A stretch of DNA of 12,141 nucleotides from Verrucomicrobiia bacterium (GCA_026417275.1 JAOADO010000039.1:1-12141), one strand, 5' to 3'. Shown: positions 1 through 6,513, counted from the first letter of the stretch. Notes: generated by a model from the letters alone, not told the origin. Translations and numbers: made by a program.

Positions 1-1068
1 ATCTGTATGTGCGTAGTCAACGATGACTGTGAATGGTTGACCGAGGTTAATTTTTTCCAATCTACCGGGAACGGGATTCATTCTTTCGAGCGCGTGTTTG
101 ATGTTTTTTGCCGGGACGTTGAAGGCAAGAGCGGCTCCGGTTGCGGCAAGGGCATTGTAAATATTGTGTCTGCCAATCAAAGATATTTGGCAGTCGAATT
201 TATCTGATGGAAGGTTAACGGTGAATGCGGCGCCGTTCTGGTTCATTATAATGTCTGTGGCGCGAATGGTGGCTTCTTCGTTTATGCCATAGGTGCATTT
301 GATGGCGAGGTCGGATTCTTGATAGAGTCTTTTTCCGTAAGCATCGTCGATATTGATTACCGAATGAGGTTTTTTGTTTGGGCTCTGGGAGGATTGGAAG
401 AGTTTCTTTTTTGCGGAGTAGTAACTTTCCATGTCCAGGTGGTAATCGAGGTGGTCCTGTGTAAGGTTGGTGAAGACTACGGAGTCAAATTCTACTTCGA
501 GTACGCGTTTTTGGTCGAGTGCGTGAGAGCTGACTTCCATTACGCATGCGTTGCATCCGGCGCGAATCATCTGGTCCATCATTTCTTGCAATTCAAGAGA
601 TTCGGGCGTTGTTCGCCATGCAGGAATGACGCGTTCTCCGATTTCGTATCGGATTGTGCCGATTAATCCGCATTTGTAACCTGCGGATTCAAGGATGGTT
701 TTAATCATGAAGGCGACTGTGGTTTTGCCGTTTGTGCCGGTCACGCCGATTACTTTCAATTTTCTGCTTGGGTTGTTGTAAAATGCAGCGGAGATTTTTG
801 CGAGGCTTTCGCGGGTGTCTTCTACGATCACCTTTGTTACTTTCTGGGGTATAACGAGGTTGTTGCGGTCGCAAACGATGGCTGAGGCGCCGCGTTCTAT
901 GGCGTCCATGATGAAGTTATGTCCGTCAACGTTTTGTCCTCTCAGTGCAACGAACAGCATGCCCGGTGTTATGTGGCGCGAGTCGTAGGCAATGCCGGTG
1001 ATTTCCCGGTTCAATGGACCGGAGGTAGAGCGCGGTTTAATGTTTTTTAAAATTAAATTCAGTTCCAT
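1..1068 (-). CDS. murE: MurE, UDP-N-acetylmuramyl-tripeptide synthetase (3' part off window)
   Basis: Cytoplasmic ATP-dependent Mur ligase that adds the third amino acid (usually meso-DAP or lysine) to UDP-MurNAc-L-Ala-D-Glu. Only the first 356 codons are visible; the left edge cuts the gene. Seen: an N-terminal UDP-substrate domain (DSRHITPGMLFVALRG, about residues 29-44), the Mur ligase P-loop VTGTNGKTT at residues 109-117, the WRTTPES and EVSSHALDQ motifs of the central domain, the SAKKKLF segment that in MurE carries the carbamylated lysine, GRHNIYNALAA, and finally VDYAHTD at the cut, which opens the C-terminal ligase domain. The residues that select DAP over lysine (DNPR-type motif) lie outside the window, so the third amino acid cannot be told. 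The ATG overlaps the last 10 bases of ftsI, which indicates translational coupling. Identity is secure; only the acceptor specificity is open. Confidence 0.97.
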   Translation of the reverse strand, partial: MELNLILKNIKPRSTSGPLNREITGIAYDSRHITPGMLFVALRGQNVDGHNFIMDAIERGASAIVCDRNNLVIPQKVTKVIVEDTRESLAKISAAFYNNPSRKLKVIGVTGTNGKTTVAFMIKTILESAGYKCGLIGTIRYEIGERVIPAWRTTPESLELQEMMDQMIRAGCNACVMEVSSHALDQKRVLEVEFDSVVFTNLTQDHLDYHLDMESYYSAKKKLFQSSQSPNKKPHSVINIDDAYGKRLYQESDLAIKCTYGINEEATIRATDIIMNQNGAAFTVNLPSDKFDCQISLIGRHNIYNALAATGAALAFNVPAKNIKHALERMNPVPGRLEKINLGQPFTVIVDYAHTD

Positions 1069-3005
1069 TTTAAATTAGATTTACTTGTTTGTTGGTTATA
1101 GTCTTTAGCAAGAGTCTGGTTGGCGACGGTGCGATTTTTGAGTTGTTCTTTGGCGTTTTCTTCAGGTTTTATGTCTGGTTGAATGCAGAGGTATGCCGCC
1201 GCTTGTTCTGCGATGTTTTTGAAAACTGGGGCGCAAACTACGCCGCCCATTCTTCCTTCTTTTGGTTCGTCAACAAATATGCCAATGCATAGTTCTGGGT
1301 CTTCTGTCGGGAAGAAGCCGACGAACGATGAAAAGTTTTTGTCGCGCTGGTAGCCGCCGGGACCTGGTTTTTCCGCGGTGCCTGTTTTTCCGGCAACTGT
1401 GTAAAGTTCCATAGCTGCTCTGCGGGCGGTGCCGGATTTTCCGGTTGTAACTCTTTCCATGGCTGATGTTATGAGTCTGGCGGTTTCTTTGGTGATGACT
1501 TCTCTGACTTGCTGAGGATTGTATTTTACGGTGATGTTGCCATTTTTATCTTCGAGCCTGTCAATAAGCATGGGGGTCATTAAAATTCCGTTATTTGCGA
1601 TTGCAGAGACAGCCATGATGGTCTGAAGGGGGGTTACGGCGATTTCGTGTCCGAAAGAAATGGAGATTATGGATGTTTTGTGCCATTTGTTGGTTGGGTG
1701 GACTATGCCCGGGATTTCAGCTGGAAGAGAGACGCCAGTGCGGGAGCCGAAACCAAATTTGCGAACATAGTCGTATAGTAATTGTGGACCAAGGAGTAGA
1801 CCGATTTTAGAAGCTCCAACGTTGCTTGAGCGTTCAAGGATTTCTTCGACTGTAAGCGTTTTGCTTCCATGTCCATGGTCATGAATTACTCTGCCACAAT
1901 ATTCGAAACGTCCGTTTTCGCAGTCAATGGTGTCTGTTAGTTTGATGCGTTTTTCGTTCATGGCGCCTGCGATGACGACAAGTTTAAATGTGCTTCCTGG
2001 TTCATGGACTTCTTCGATTATTCTGTTTCTTCGGTATTCTTCGGGGTATTGTCCGGGTTTGTTCGGGTCGAAGTTCGGGTAGACAGCCATTGCGAGGATT
2101 TCTCCTGTTTTTGGTCTTACAATGATTCCCTGAGCGCTGATTGGATTTTGTTTTTTATAGAGTTCGAGTAGTTCTTTTTCAAGTATGTATTGAAGGCGAG
2201 AGTCTATGGTGAGAATGACATTTAAACCGTCTATTGGTTCCACATCTTGCTGGCGGTAGGAGACGAGTTCTCGGTTGCGGCTGTCTTTTTCAGTAACACG
2301 CCACCCCGGGACGCCAGCTAAGTTTTGATTGAGCATTCGTTCTATGCCTGCGATTCCAACGGTTTCGATGATTTCAACTCCGTTTACGAGTTTGTTTTCC
2401 ATTCCAACGTAGCCGAGAATATGAGATGCGAGTGAACCGTTGGGGTAGACGCGAAGCTGGTCGTCCACTTTGTCCGCAAAAATGGCAGATTCGCGGAGGT
2501 TTTTGAAAAATTGTTTTTTGGAGAGTGGCAGGTTTTTTTCGTCAATACCAAAAGAGATGTTTTTCATGATAGATTTGATTTGTTCGTAAGTTTCCACCGA
2601 GACTTTTCGTTTTAGGACAACGTATCGGTTGGTGATTAATTTGCCTGAGTCGTCGAGACGGACACGTGGCGTTAAGCGCTCTGCGAGTTCTGTTTCGCTC
2701 ATTTGGAGATACGGGGCGAGGATTCTGGCTATCTGTGGATAATATGGTCCGAGGAATGTTGGGTCGGCGCAGACGGTTTTAACCGGTACGCTAAGGGCTA
2801 AGATGTTTCCAGAAATGTCTTTTATTTGACCGCGAATGGCGGGGAGTAAGTATTTGCGTTGTGTGTTGGCTTCGGCACGAAGTTTGTATTCTTCATGGCG
2901 AAGAACCTGGAGGTCAATTAGTCTGTAAGCGAGCGCGGAAACAGCGATTGCGAGTGTGGTTATGCACACCCATAATCGTCTGTAATGTATTGCGCCAGCA
3001 TTCAT
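1059..3005 (-). CDS. ftsI: FtsI / PBP3-type septal peptidoglycan transpeptidase
   Basis: Class B penicillin-binding protein of 648 residues that cross-links septal peptidoglycan in the periplasm with the FtsW/FtsQLB machinery. Seen: a short cytoplasmic N terminus, one membrane anchor at about residues 10-30, the conserved RGQIKDISGNILA segment (58-70) of the PBP dimerisation domain, GYVG and GIAGIER (about 198-223), then the transpeptidase domain with all three active-site motifs: STFK (nucleophile S338, K341), SSN (393-395) and KTG (540-542, within AGKTGTAEK). No PASTA domains; the C terminus is a polar tail rich in K, N and Q. The ATG is fixed by an in-frame stop six codons upstream. The gene is preceded by an unusual 188-bp hairpin-bearing gap after ftsL and overlaps murE by 10 bp. 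Position next to murE argues for the division-specific FtsI rather than a sporulation or elongation paralogue. Confidence 0.95.
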   Translation of the reverse strand: MNAGAIHYRRLWVCITTLAIAVSALAYRLIDLQVLRHEEYKLRAEANTQRKYLLPAIRGQIKDISGNILALSVPVKTVCADPTFLGPYYPQIARILAPYLQMSETELAERLTPRVRLDDSGKLITNRYVVLKRKVSVETYEQIKSIMKNISFGIDEKNLPLSKKQFFKNLRESAIFADKVDDQLRVYPNGSLASHILGYVGMENKLVNGVEIIETVGIAGIERMLNQNLAGVPGWRVTEKDSRNRELVSYRQQDVEPIDGLNVILTIDSRLQYILEKELLELYKKQNPISAQGIIVRPKTGEILAMAVYPNFDPNKPGQYPEEYRRNRIIEEVHEPGSTFKLVVIAGAMNEKRIKLTDTIDCENGRFEYCGRVIHDHGHGSKTLTVEEILERSSNVGASKIGLLLGPQLLYDYVRKFGFGSRTGVSLPAEIPGIVHPTNKWHKTSIISISFGHEIAVTPLQTIMAVSAIANNGILMTPMLIDRLEDKNGNITVKYNPQQVREVITKETARLITSAMERVTTGKSGTARRAAMELYTVAGKTGTAEKPGPGGYQRDKNFSSFVGFFPTEDPELCIGIFVDEPKEGRMGGVVCAPVFKNIAEQAAAYLCIQPDIKPEENAKEQLKNRTVANQTLAKDYNQQTSKSNLKWN

Positions 3006-3061
3006 ATTCGGCTTTAAAATTCAGATTAATTGAACCCTGAAATTGCGCCCCGGCATCTTCG

Positions 3062-3086
3062 TGAGCGTCGTAATTGTGAACGCTCA
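3062..3086. repeat. 7-bp hairpin in the ftsL-ftsI gap
   Basis: TGAGCGT at 3062-3068 is the exact reverse complement of ACGCTCA at 3080-3086, with an 11-nt loop. It lies 57 bases upstream of the ftsI start, on the ftsI-proximal side of the larger GC palindrome. A T-rich stretch follows only on the plus-strand side, so it is not a convincing terminator for the minus-strand operon. Role unknown; it may be an mRNA structure in the ftsI leader. Confidence 0.45.
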
Positions 3087-3105
3087 TTATTTTGTAATTT
3101 GTCGC

Positions 3106-3156
3106 GCCCGCGCCGCGCAGTCGATTCCTCCTGCCGCTTTATGGCGCGGCGCGGGC
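3106..3156. repeat. GC-rich 13-bp perfect inverted repeat (REP/MITE-like) between ftsL and ftsI
   Basis: The arm GCCCGCGCCGCGC (3106-3118) is matched perfectly by its reverse complement at 3144-3156, with a 25-nt loop. The arms are pure G/C while the flanks are AT-rich. On the minus (transcribed) strand the loop holds AGGAGG (3127-3132), a consensus Shine-Dalgarno-like hexamer, but no ATG follows at a usable distance. No U-run follows on the minus strand, so it is not a standard intrinsic terminator. The base composition suggests a dispersed repeat element that has landed in, or been kept in, the dcw operon; it could also act as an mRNA stability or processing hairpin that uncouples ftsI from ftsL. 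That it is a repeat family elsewhere is inference. Confidence 0.6.
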
Positions 3157-3193
3157 ATCAACCAACAACAAGTTTAACAATTAAAAACCATAT

Positions 3194-3598
3194 TCACCGA
3201 TGCGATATCACCAGCGGTTTCTGGTAAATGCTATTTACGTTGCTTTCTAGCCCTGGCGGCAAGAAGCCCGGATTAAAAATTCCTAAATTAGTGTCTTCGC
3301 GAAATTTTACAATAGTGTTTGTGTGAATCTGAATTAACCCCAGATTCAGTGTCTGCGCTCTGGATTGCAAAATTACAGGAGAGCGCAGTGTAGCTAATTG
3401 GTTTTGCAGGCGAATGTTTTGTTCGCGAAGTTCCTGCAAACGCAATTCGCGTTTTCTAATCTCTTGCGACAGGTTGTAAATATCGCCTTTTTCTCTGACA
3501 AAACCGACGCCTATCAATGAGAATAAAAGCACGCCAAGTGCGGCGCACATGCCGAACTTTAACCATGCATAAGAATCTTTTCTTCTGTTTCTTGCCAT
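3194..3598 (-). CDS. ftsL: FtsL-like bitopic division protein (septum formation initiator type)
   Basis: A 134-residue small membrane protein in the canonical FtsL position between rsmH and ftsI. Seen: a basic N terminus (MARNRRKD), one membrane segment at about residues 12-34, then a coiled-coil-prone stretch rich in L, R, E and Q at about 40-72 (YNLSQEIRKRELRLQELREQ), typical of FtsL/FtsB/DivIC proteins, followed by about 60 residues ending in a Pro/Gly-containing tail (FNPGFLPPG). The protein should insert with its C terminus outside and scaffold FtsQ/FtsB and FtsI/FtsW at the septum. The ATG lies two bases after the rsmH stop, so translation is probably coupled. Sequence alone cannot separate FtsL from FtsB; the name rests on gene order and topology. 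Confidence 0.75.
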   Translation of the reverse strand: MARNRRKDSYAWLKFGMCAALGVLLFSLIGVGFVREKGDIYNLSQEIRKRELRLQELREQNIRLQNQLATLRSPVILQSRAQTLNLGLIQIHTNTIVKFREDTNLGIFNPGFLPPGLESNVNSIYQKPLVISHR

Positions 3599-3600
3599 TT

Positions 3601-4533
3601 TTAAATTTTTTCGAATACACGCAGTTTGGCGCTCCTTGCCCTTGGATTTTCGCGTATTTCTTCGAGGCTCGGAACTGCCGGTTTTTTGTAAACAATTTTT
3701 AATTCAGGTTTTTTCGGTTCTCTAAACTCGGGCAAATCCACTTCGCCGATAACCGTATAATTTTTTGCCTTTTCTCTGCCAAAGTTTTTAACAATTCTGT
3801 CTTCGCCAGAGTGAAAAGTGATAACCGCAAGGCGCCCGCCTGGTTTTAAAGTCTTTAAAGCCGCATCAAGACCGCGTTTGAGCGAACCGAATTCGTCGTT
3901 CACGTAAATGCGCAATGCCATGAAAACCAGTGTTGCCGGGTGAATCTGTTTTTTGCGCCATCCTATTGTCCGCTCTATTAATTTTGCGAGCTGAACTGTG
4001 CTTGATATAGGGGTGGTTCGCCTGGCATTTACAATTTCGAGCGCAATCTTTCTGGCTCCCTCAACATCTCCAAATTCCCTGAAAATTGACTCAAGCTCGT
4101 CTGCGCTGAAATTGTTTACAACGTCTGCGGCGGTAAGGTTAAATTCCGGATTCATCCTCATGTCGAGAGGTCCGTCGCGCTCAAAGCTAAATCCCCTTTG
4201 AGCATCTTCCAATAGAGCCGAGCTCACGCCCAGATCCAACAAAATTCCATCGCAACTCTCCTGTGGCACCCATTCATCCATCTGATAGAAATTACCCTGT
4301 CTTATTTCCCATCGCCCCGCAAATGGCTCCAACCTGCGCTTTGCTTCTTCAATGGCGCGCGGGTCAAGGTCGCTCCCGTACAAAAAACCGTCGGGAGCAC
4401 TTGCTTCTAAAATTGCCCTGGCATGACCTGCGCCGCCGAGCGTGCCGTCAAAATACCGTCCCCCGCTGCGCGGTTGTAATGCGGCAAGCGTTTCTTTGAG
4501 CATAACCGGACGATGAATATAGACGCCCGACAC
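3601..4533 (-). CDS. rsmH: RsmH (MraW), 16S rRNA N4-methyltransferase for C1402
   Basis: SAM-dependent methyltransferase that makes N4-methylcytidine at 16S rRNA position 1402 (E. coli numbering) in the ribosomal P site. At 310 residues it has the normal family length. Seen: N-terminal HRPVMLKE (7-14; family HxPVLLxE), SAM-binding FDGTLGGAGHA (28-38), GSDLDP (53-58), DGILLDLGVSS (95-105), RGFSF and DGPLDMRM (113-127), IHPATLVFMALRI (197-209), GGRLAVITFHSGEDRIVK (232-249) and C-terminal ARSAKLRV (299-306). The usual HSLED reads HSGED here. The start is GTG: an in-frame TAA lies two codons upstream, and the first in-frame ATG (residue 11) would cut into the conserved N-terminal motif. It lies 11 bp after the unknown gene and 2 bp before ftsL, consistent with one operon. 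Confidence 0.96.
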   Translation of the reverse strand: MSGVYIHRPVMLKETLAALQPRSGGRYFDGTLGGAGHARAILEASAPDGFLYGSDLDPRAIEEAKRRLEPFAGRWEIRQGNFYQMDEWVPQESCDGILLDLGVSSALLEDAQRGFSFERDGPLDMRMNPEFNLTAADVVNNFSADELESIFREFGDVEGARKIALEIVNARRTTPISSTVQLAKLIERTIGWRKKQIHPATLVFMALRIYVNDEFGSLKRGLDAALKTLKPGGRLAVITFHSGEDRIVKNFGREKAKNYTVIGEVDLPEFREPKKPELKIVYKKPAVPSLEEIRENPRARSAKLRVFEKI

Positions 4534-4544
4534 GTGTTAATCCG

Positions 4545-5207
4545 TCATAGTCTAATTTTTTTTATTAACTTAACAACACTCTGGCTTGTCAAAGAACAGA
4601 GATTAGCAATAAATCTGGTAAATTTGCCTTTTACAGGTTTGGCAACAATTTCGATGTCTGAATAATTAAGGTCGTTTTTTACAACCTGAATTGATTTTAG
4701 TTGAAATTCTGTTTGAATCGGCGGCGGTTTGGGAACTTTCTGAAGTCCTCTTTTTAAAGCCCACCTCCCGACACGGGAGAAACTTTGAACGCTTTCGCTG
4801 TTTGCGCGAGGGGTATTGTTTTTCTCTTTTAGTTTCCAATCGTCTAATGTTAGTTGTTTTTCTTCGATGGATTGGGCAGTCGAATCAAAAAGCGAACTTT
4901 GAACATTGTCTGAGGTGTATACTCTGTTTTGTTGAATAACATGGAGTTTGGTTTGAATTTTGTTTAAATGTTCATTGTGTTTGTCTGCTGTGTTTGAAAT
5001 TTCTCTTGAATAATCGTTGTCTGAGTTGGATTCGGGCTGGCGTTCTTTTGTTTCGCTGTGGAAGTTTTTTTCAATTAATCTGGGGTACAGGATAGATTTG
5101 ATGTCTGAACCTGCTGTGGCAGTGGGAATGGGCAACACAAATCTGCCGCGTTCTCCGCCGATTTGTCTGATGCTTTTGTTTATCATTAACCACTTTGCAA
5201 GGTTCAT
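4545..5207 (-). CDS. Unknown 220-residue protein encoded between mraZ and rsmH
   Basis: I do not recognise this family. The start overlaps the stop of the upstream mraZ as ATGA (5204-5207), and rsmH begins 11 bases after its stop, so it is expected to be translated with the dcw operon. The protein has no signal peptide or membrane helix. It divides into an N-terminal part with QIGGERGRFVLPIPTA (16-30), a polar, probably disordered middle rich in N, S, E, K, D and Q (about 48-140), a short basic/aromatic block FSRVGRWALKRGLQKVPKPP (143-162), a segment with regular hydrophobic spacing LKSIQVVKNDLNYSDIEIV (170-188), and a basic C-terminal tail (about 194-220) that could form an amphipathic helix ending KLIKKIRL. 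The tail and the basic block could bind membrane, nucleic acid or ribosome, but that is inference. A lineage-restricted division or regulatory factor is the simplest reading. Confidence 0.8.
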   Translation of the reverse strand: MNLAKWLMINKSIRQIGGERGRFVLPIPTATAGSDIKSILYPRLIEKNFHSETKERQPESNSDNDYSREISNTADKHNEHLNKIQTKLHVIQQNRVYTSDNVQSSLFDSTAQSIEEKQLTLDDWKLKEKNNTPRANSESVQSFSRVGRWALKRGLQKVPKPPPIQTEFQLKSIQVVKNDLNYSDIEIVAKPVKGKFTRFIANLCSLTSQSVVKLIKKIRL

Positions 5208-5680
5208 AGTTTTATGCCTTTTTCTTTTATTATCCGTTCTGCTTCTATGTCCTGCTGTTCGCGTATTTTTTCATAAACTTCTGGATTCCAAATTTCAAAC
5301 ATCTGAATTCTGCCAACCAGAGACACTTCTTTTTTGATTCCGAGTTTGGTTAAGAATTCCGATGGTATAACAATTCTTCCGCCGGAGTCTGGTTTTACAA
5401 CTATTGAGTGTTCTGCAATGCTCCGTTCCAGAACAGACGCCTCTGTGTCTGTTGTTGGAGAGCCAATGAGTCTCTGCAAAACCAGTTCGTATCTCTGGGG
5501 TGGAAAAACAAGAATATACTGTGGCAGAAAGGTTGGACGCGGCAAAAGAATGTATTCTGGAGCCGGATCTGCAGTTCTCCACTCGCTTGGAATCAAGATG
5601 CGACGCGATTCGTCCAGTGTTCGGCGAAATCCGCCGAGGTATCTGCCTGAAAAAGTATATTCTTTCTGGTTCAAAGTCAT
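5204..5680 (-). CDS. mraZ: MraZ family transcriptional regulator, second copy
   Basis: A 158-residue AbrB-like (SpoVT/AbrB fold) protein of the MraZ family, the DNA-binding repressor of dcw operons. Both family half-sites are present: DESRRILIPSEWR (23-35) with D23-x3-R27, and DSGGRIVIPSEF (98-109) with D98-x3-R102, which gives two intact DxxxR motifs. VSLVGRIQMFEIWNPEVYE (119-137) is the characteristic C-terminal MraZ segment. It is slightly longer than the usual 140-150 residues because of an N-terminal extension and an acidic/basic tail. Its stop overlaps the next start as ATGA. No clear Shine-Dalgarno site precedes the ATG. A five-fold 10-bp-phased array resembling MraZ boxes lies 28-72 bases upstream of this start, which fits autoregulation or cross-regulation by the other copy. 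Confidence 0.93.
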   Translation of the reverse strand: MTLNQKEYTFSGRYLGGFRRTLDESRRILIPSEWRTADPAPEYILLPRPTFLPQYILVFPPQRYELVLQRLIGSPTTDTEASVLERSIAEHSIVVKPDSGGRIVIPSEFLTKLGIKKEVSLVGRIQMFEIWNPEVYEKIREQQDIEAERIIKEKGIKL

Positions 5681-5707
5681 ATATCAAGGGAACAACTTGG
5701 GGATTGC

Positions 5708-5752
5708 TCCCTTTGATTTCCGTTTGTTCCCAATTTTTACCTTTTTTTCCCA
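5708..5752 (-). promoter_or_regulatory. Candidate MraZ-box array (five repeats at 10-bp steps)
   Basis: On the minus strand, five GG-centred pentamers are spaced exactly 10 bp apart: TGGGA (5752-5748), AGGTA (5742-5738), TGGGA (5732-5728), CGGAA (5722-5718) and AGGGA (5712-5708). The first, third and fifth contain the full GGGA core; the second and fourth are degenerate. This matches the known MraZ operator layout in E. coli, where TGGGN repeats are separated by 5-bp spacers upstream of mraZ. The array lies between the two mraZ genes, 28-72 bases upstream of the second start. An overlapping dyad, GGGAACAA (5688-5695) with TTGTTCCC (5724-5731), may add a hairpin or a second binding mode. Confidence 0.65.
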
Positions 5753-5824
5753 TTACCTTCAACAAAAAAATTCAAATTTTCTTATATGATTTTATAACTA
5801 TTTGATGCTGTGTTAATTATATTT

Positions 5825-6277
5825 CTAAAAAATTGCATATGCATCGGATGCTTTTTCCCGATATTTGTCTTTAATTTTTTTAAATCGTTCTGGATTCCAG
5901 ATGGCAAACATGTTCATCATACCAACGAGCAGGACTTTATCGTTTAAGCCTGCCTGGTTTGCAAATTCTTCGGGTATTAAGATTTTCCCTGCTTTATCTA
6001 TTTCTGCCTGGAACGAATGATAACCAATGAGCATTTTTAGAATTTCGGCATTTGGGTCGCCGAGTTTCATTTTATTAATCTCGCTCATTACGTGTTCCAT
6101 CGTTTCCGGCGGAATTACGAGGAGACATAAATCTTCGTCAGGCAATACTTCCTTTTTCCAAAGAACAATAGTGTATTCAGTCTTGTCTTTTTCTCCGCGC
6201 CATCTGGCAGGGATTATTATTCGGCGTTTTTCGTCAATGCCGTGCTCATAATGGTAGTTGTAGACAATTAAACTCAT
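5825..6277 (-). CDS. mraZ: MraZ family protein, first copy (divergent)
   Basis: A 150-residue protein recognisable as MraZ from DEKRRIIIPARWR (15-27), DKAGKILIPEEF (94-105) and VLLVGMMNMFAIWNPERF (115-132). The first DxxxR motif is intact (D15, R19), but in the second the arginine is a lysine (D94, K98). The sequence differs substantially from the other MraZ encoded 144 bp downstream, so this is an old duplication or an acquired paralogue, not a recent copy. The ATG lacks an evident Shine-Dalgarno site; the preceding bases are AT-rich. It is the first gene after the mdh terminator and the control region, so it likely opens the dcw transcription unit. It may form mixed rings with the second MraZ, act on separate sites, or have lost operator binding; the sequence does not decide. 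Confidence 0.9.
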   Translation of the reverse strand: MSLIVYNYHYEHGIDEKRRIIIPARWRGEKDKTEYTIVLWKKEVLPDEDLCLLVIPPETMEHVMSEINKMKLGDPNAEILKMLIGYHSFQAEIDKAGKILIPEEFANQAGLNDKVLLVGMMNMFAIWNPERFKKIKDKYREKASDAYAIF

Positions 6278-6513
6278 TTAAATTCGACACTTTATAGTTC
6301 TTTTATAACACTTTCATACACTTCACTGCTAATCTCTATCACTGAAGAGGGGTTTTGCAAAGAAAAATTATTCACAAGTTATTCACAGGTTGTTAACATG
6401 GAAAGTTGTTGAATTTAAAAGACTTACAAAGTTGGTTTTTTTGAATCGCTTGGAGTTTTGCAAGAATTTTTAGTATTTTTTGGGATGGTGTTTAATTCTT
6501 TTTGATGTAAATG
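6278..6513 (-). promoter_or_regulatory. Gene-free control region upstream of the dcw cluster
   Basis: 236 bp between the mdh terminator and mraZ copy 1, with no credible ORF on either strand. It is AT-rich. Besides the DnaA-box-like triplet (6368-6398), the minus strand carries three AGTGT motifs close to the start: 6322-6318, 6312-6308 and 6291-6287, at 10- and 21-bp steps. A 12-mer, GGGGTTTTGCAA at 6349-6360, recurs with one mismatch at 6452-6463 on the plus strand. TATAAA-like stretches occur near 6307-6302 and 6296-6291 on the minus strand, but I cannot pair them with a good -35 element, so no promoter is assigned. The region must hold the promoter of mraZ copy 1 unless transcription reads through the terminator. 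Confidence 0.5.
6368..6398 (+). promoter_or_regulatory. Three DnaA-box-like 9-mers at exact 11-bp spacing
   Basis: TTATTCACA at 6368-6376 and again at 6379-6387 both match the DnaA-box consensus TTATNCACA perfectly and have the same orientation. A third element in register, TTGTTAACA at 6390-6398, matches 7 of 9. The 11-bp step puts all three on nearly the same helical face, as expected for cooperative DnaA binding. The array lies 91-121 bp upstream of mraZ copy 1. It may couple expression of division genes to DnaA, or be part of a replication origin; no dnaA, dnaN or other origin-linked gene is seen nearby. Confidence 0.6.

Noticed and set aside
1425..1442. A second KTG-like motif (GKSGTA) in FtsI, 17 residues before the real one
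   Set aside because: Many class B PBPs have a similar GTA/RA segment just before the KTG strand; it is part of the normal fold, not a duplicated active site.
3030..3227. Small plus-strand ORF across the ftsL-ftsI gap
   Set aside because: Its Arg/Cys-rich translation is produced by the GC palindrome, and it runs into ftsL antisense; there is no RBS or motif.
5295..5765. 156-residue minus-strand frame overlapping mraZ copy 2
   Set aside because: It overlaps the well-supported mraZ in another frame, shows no family motifs and would run through the MraZ-box array.
6278..6513. Calling this region oriC outright
   Set aside because: Only two perfect DnaA boxes and one weak one are present, and no dnaA, dnaN, gidA or parAB genes are nearby. 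It is kept as a hypothesis in the findings.
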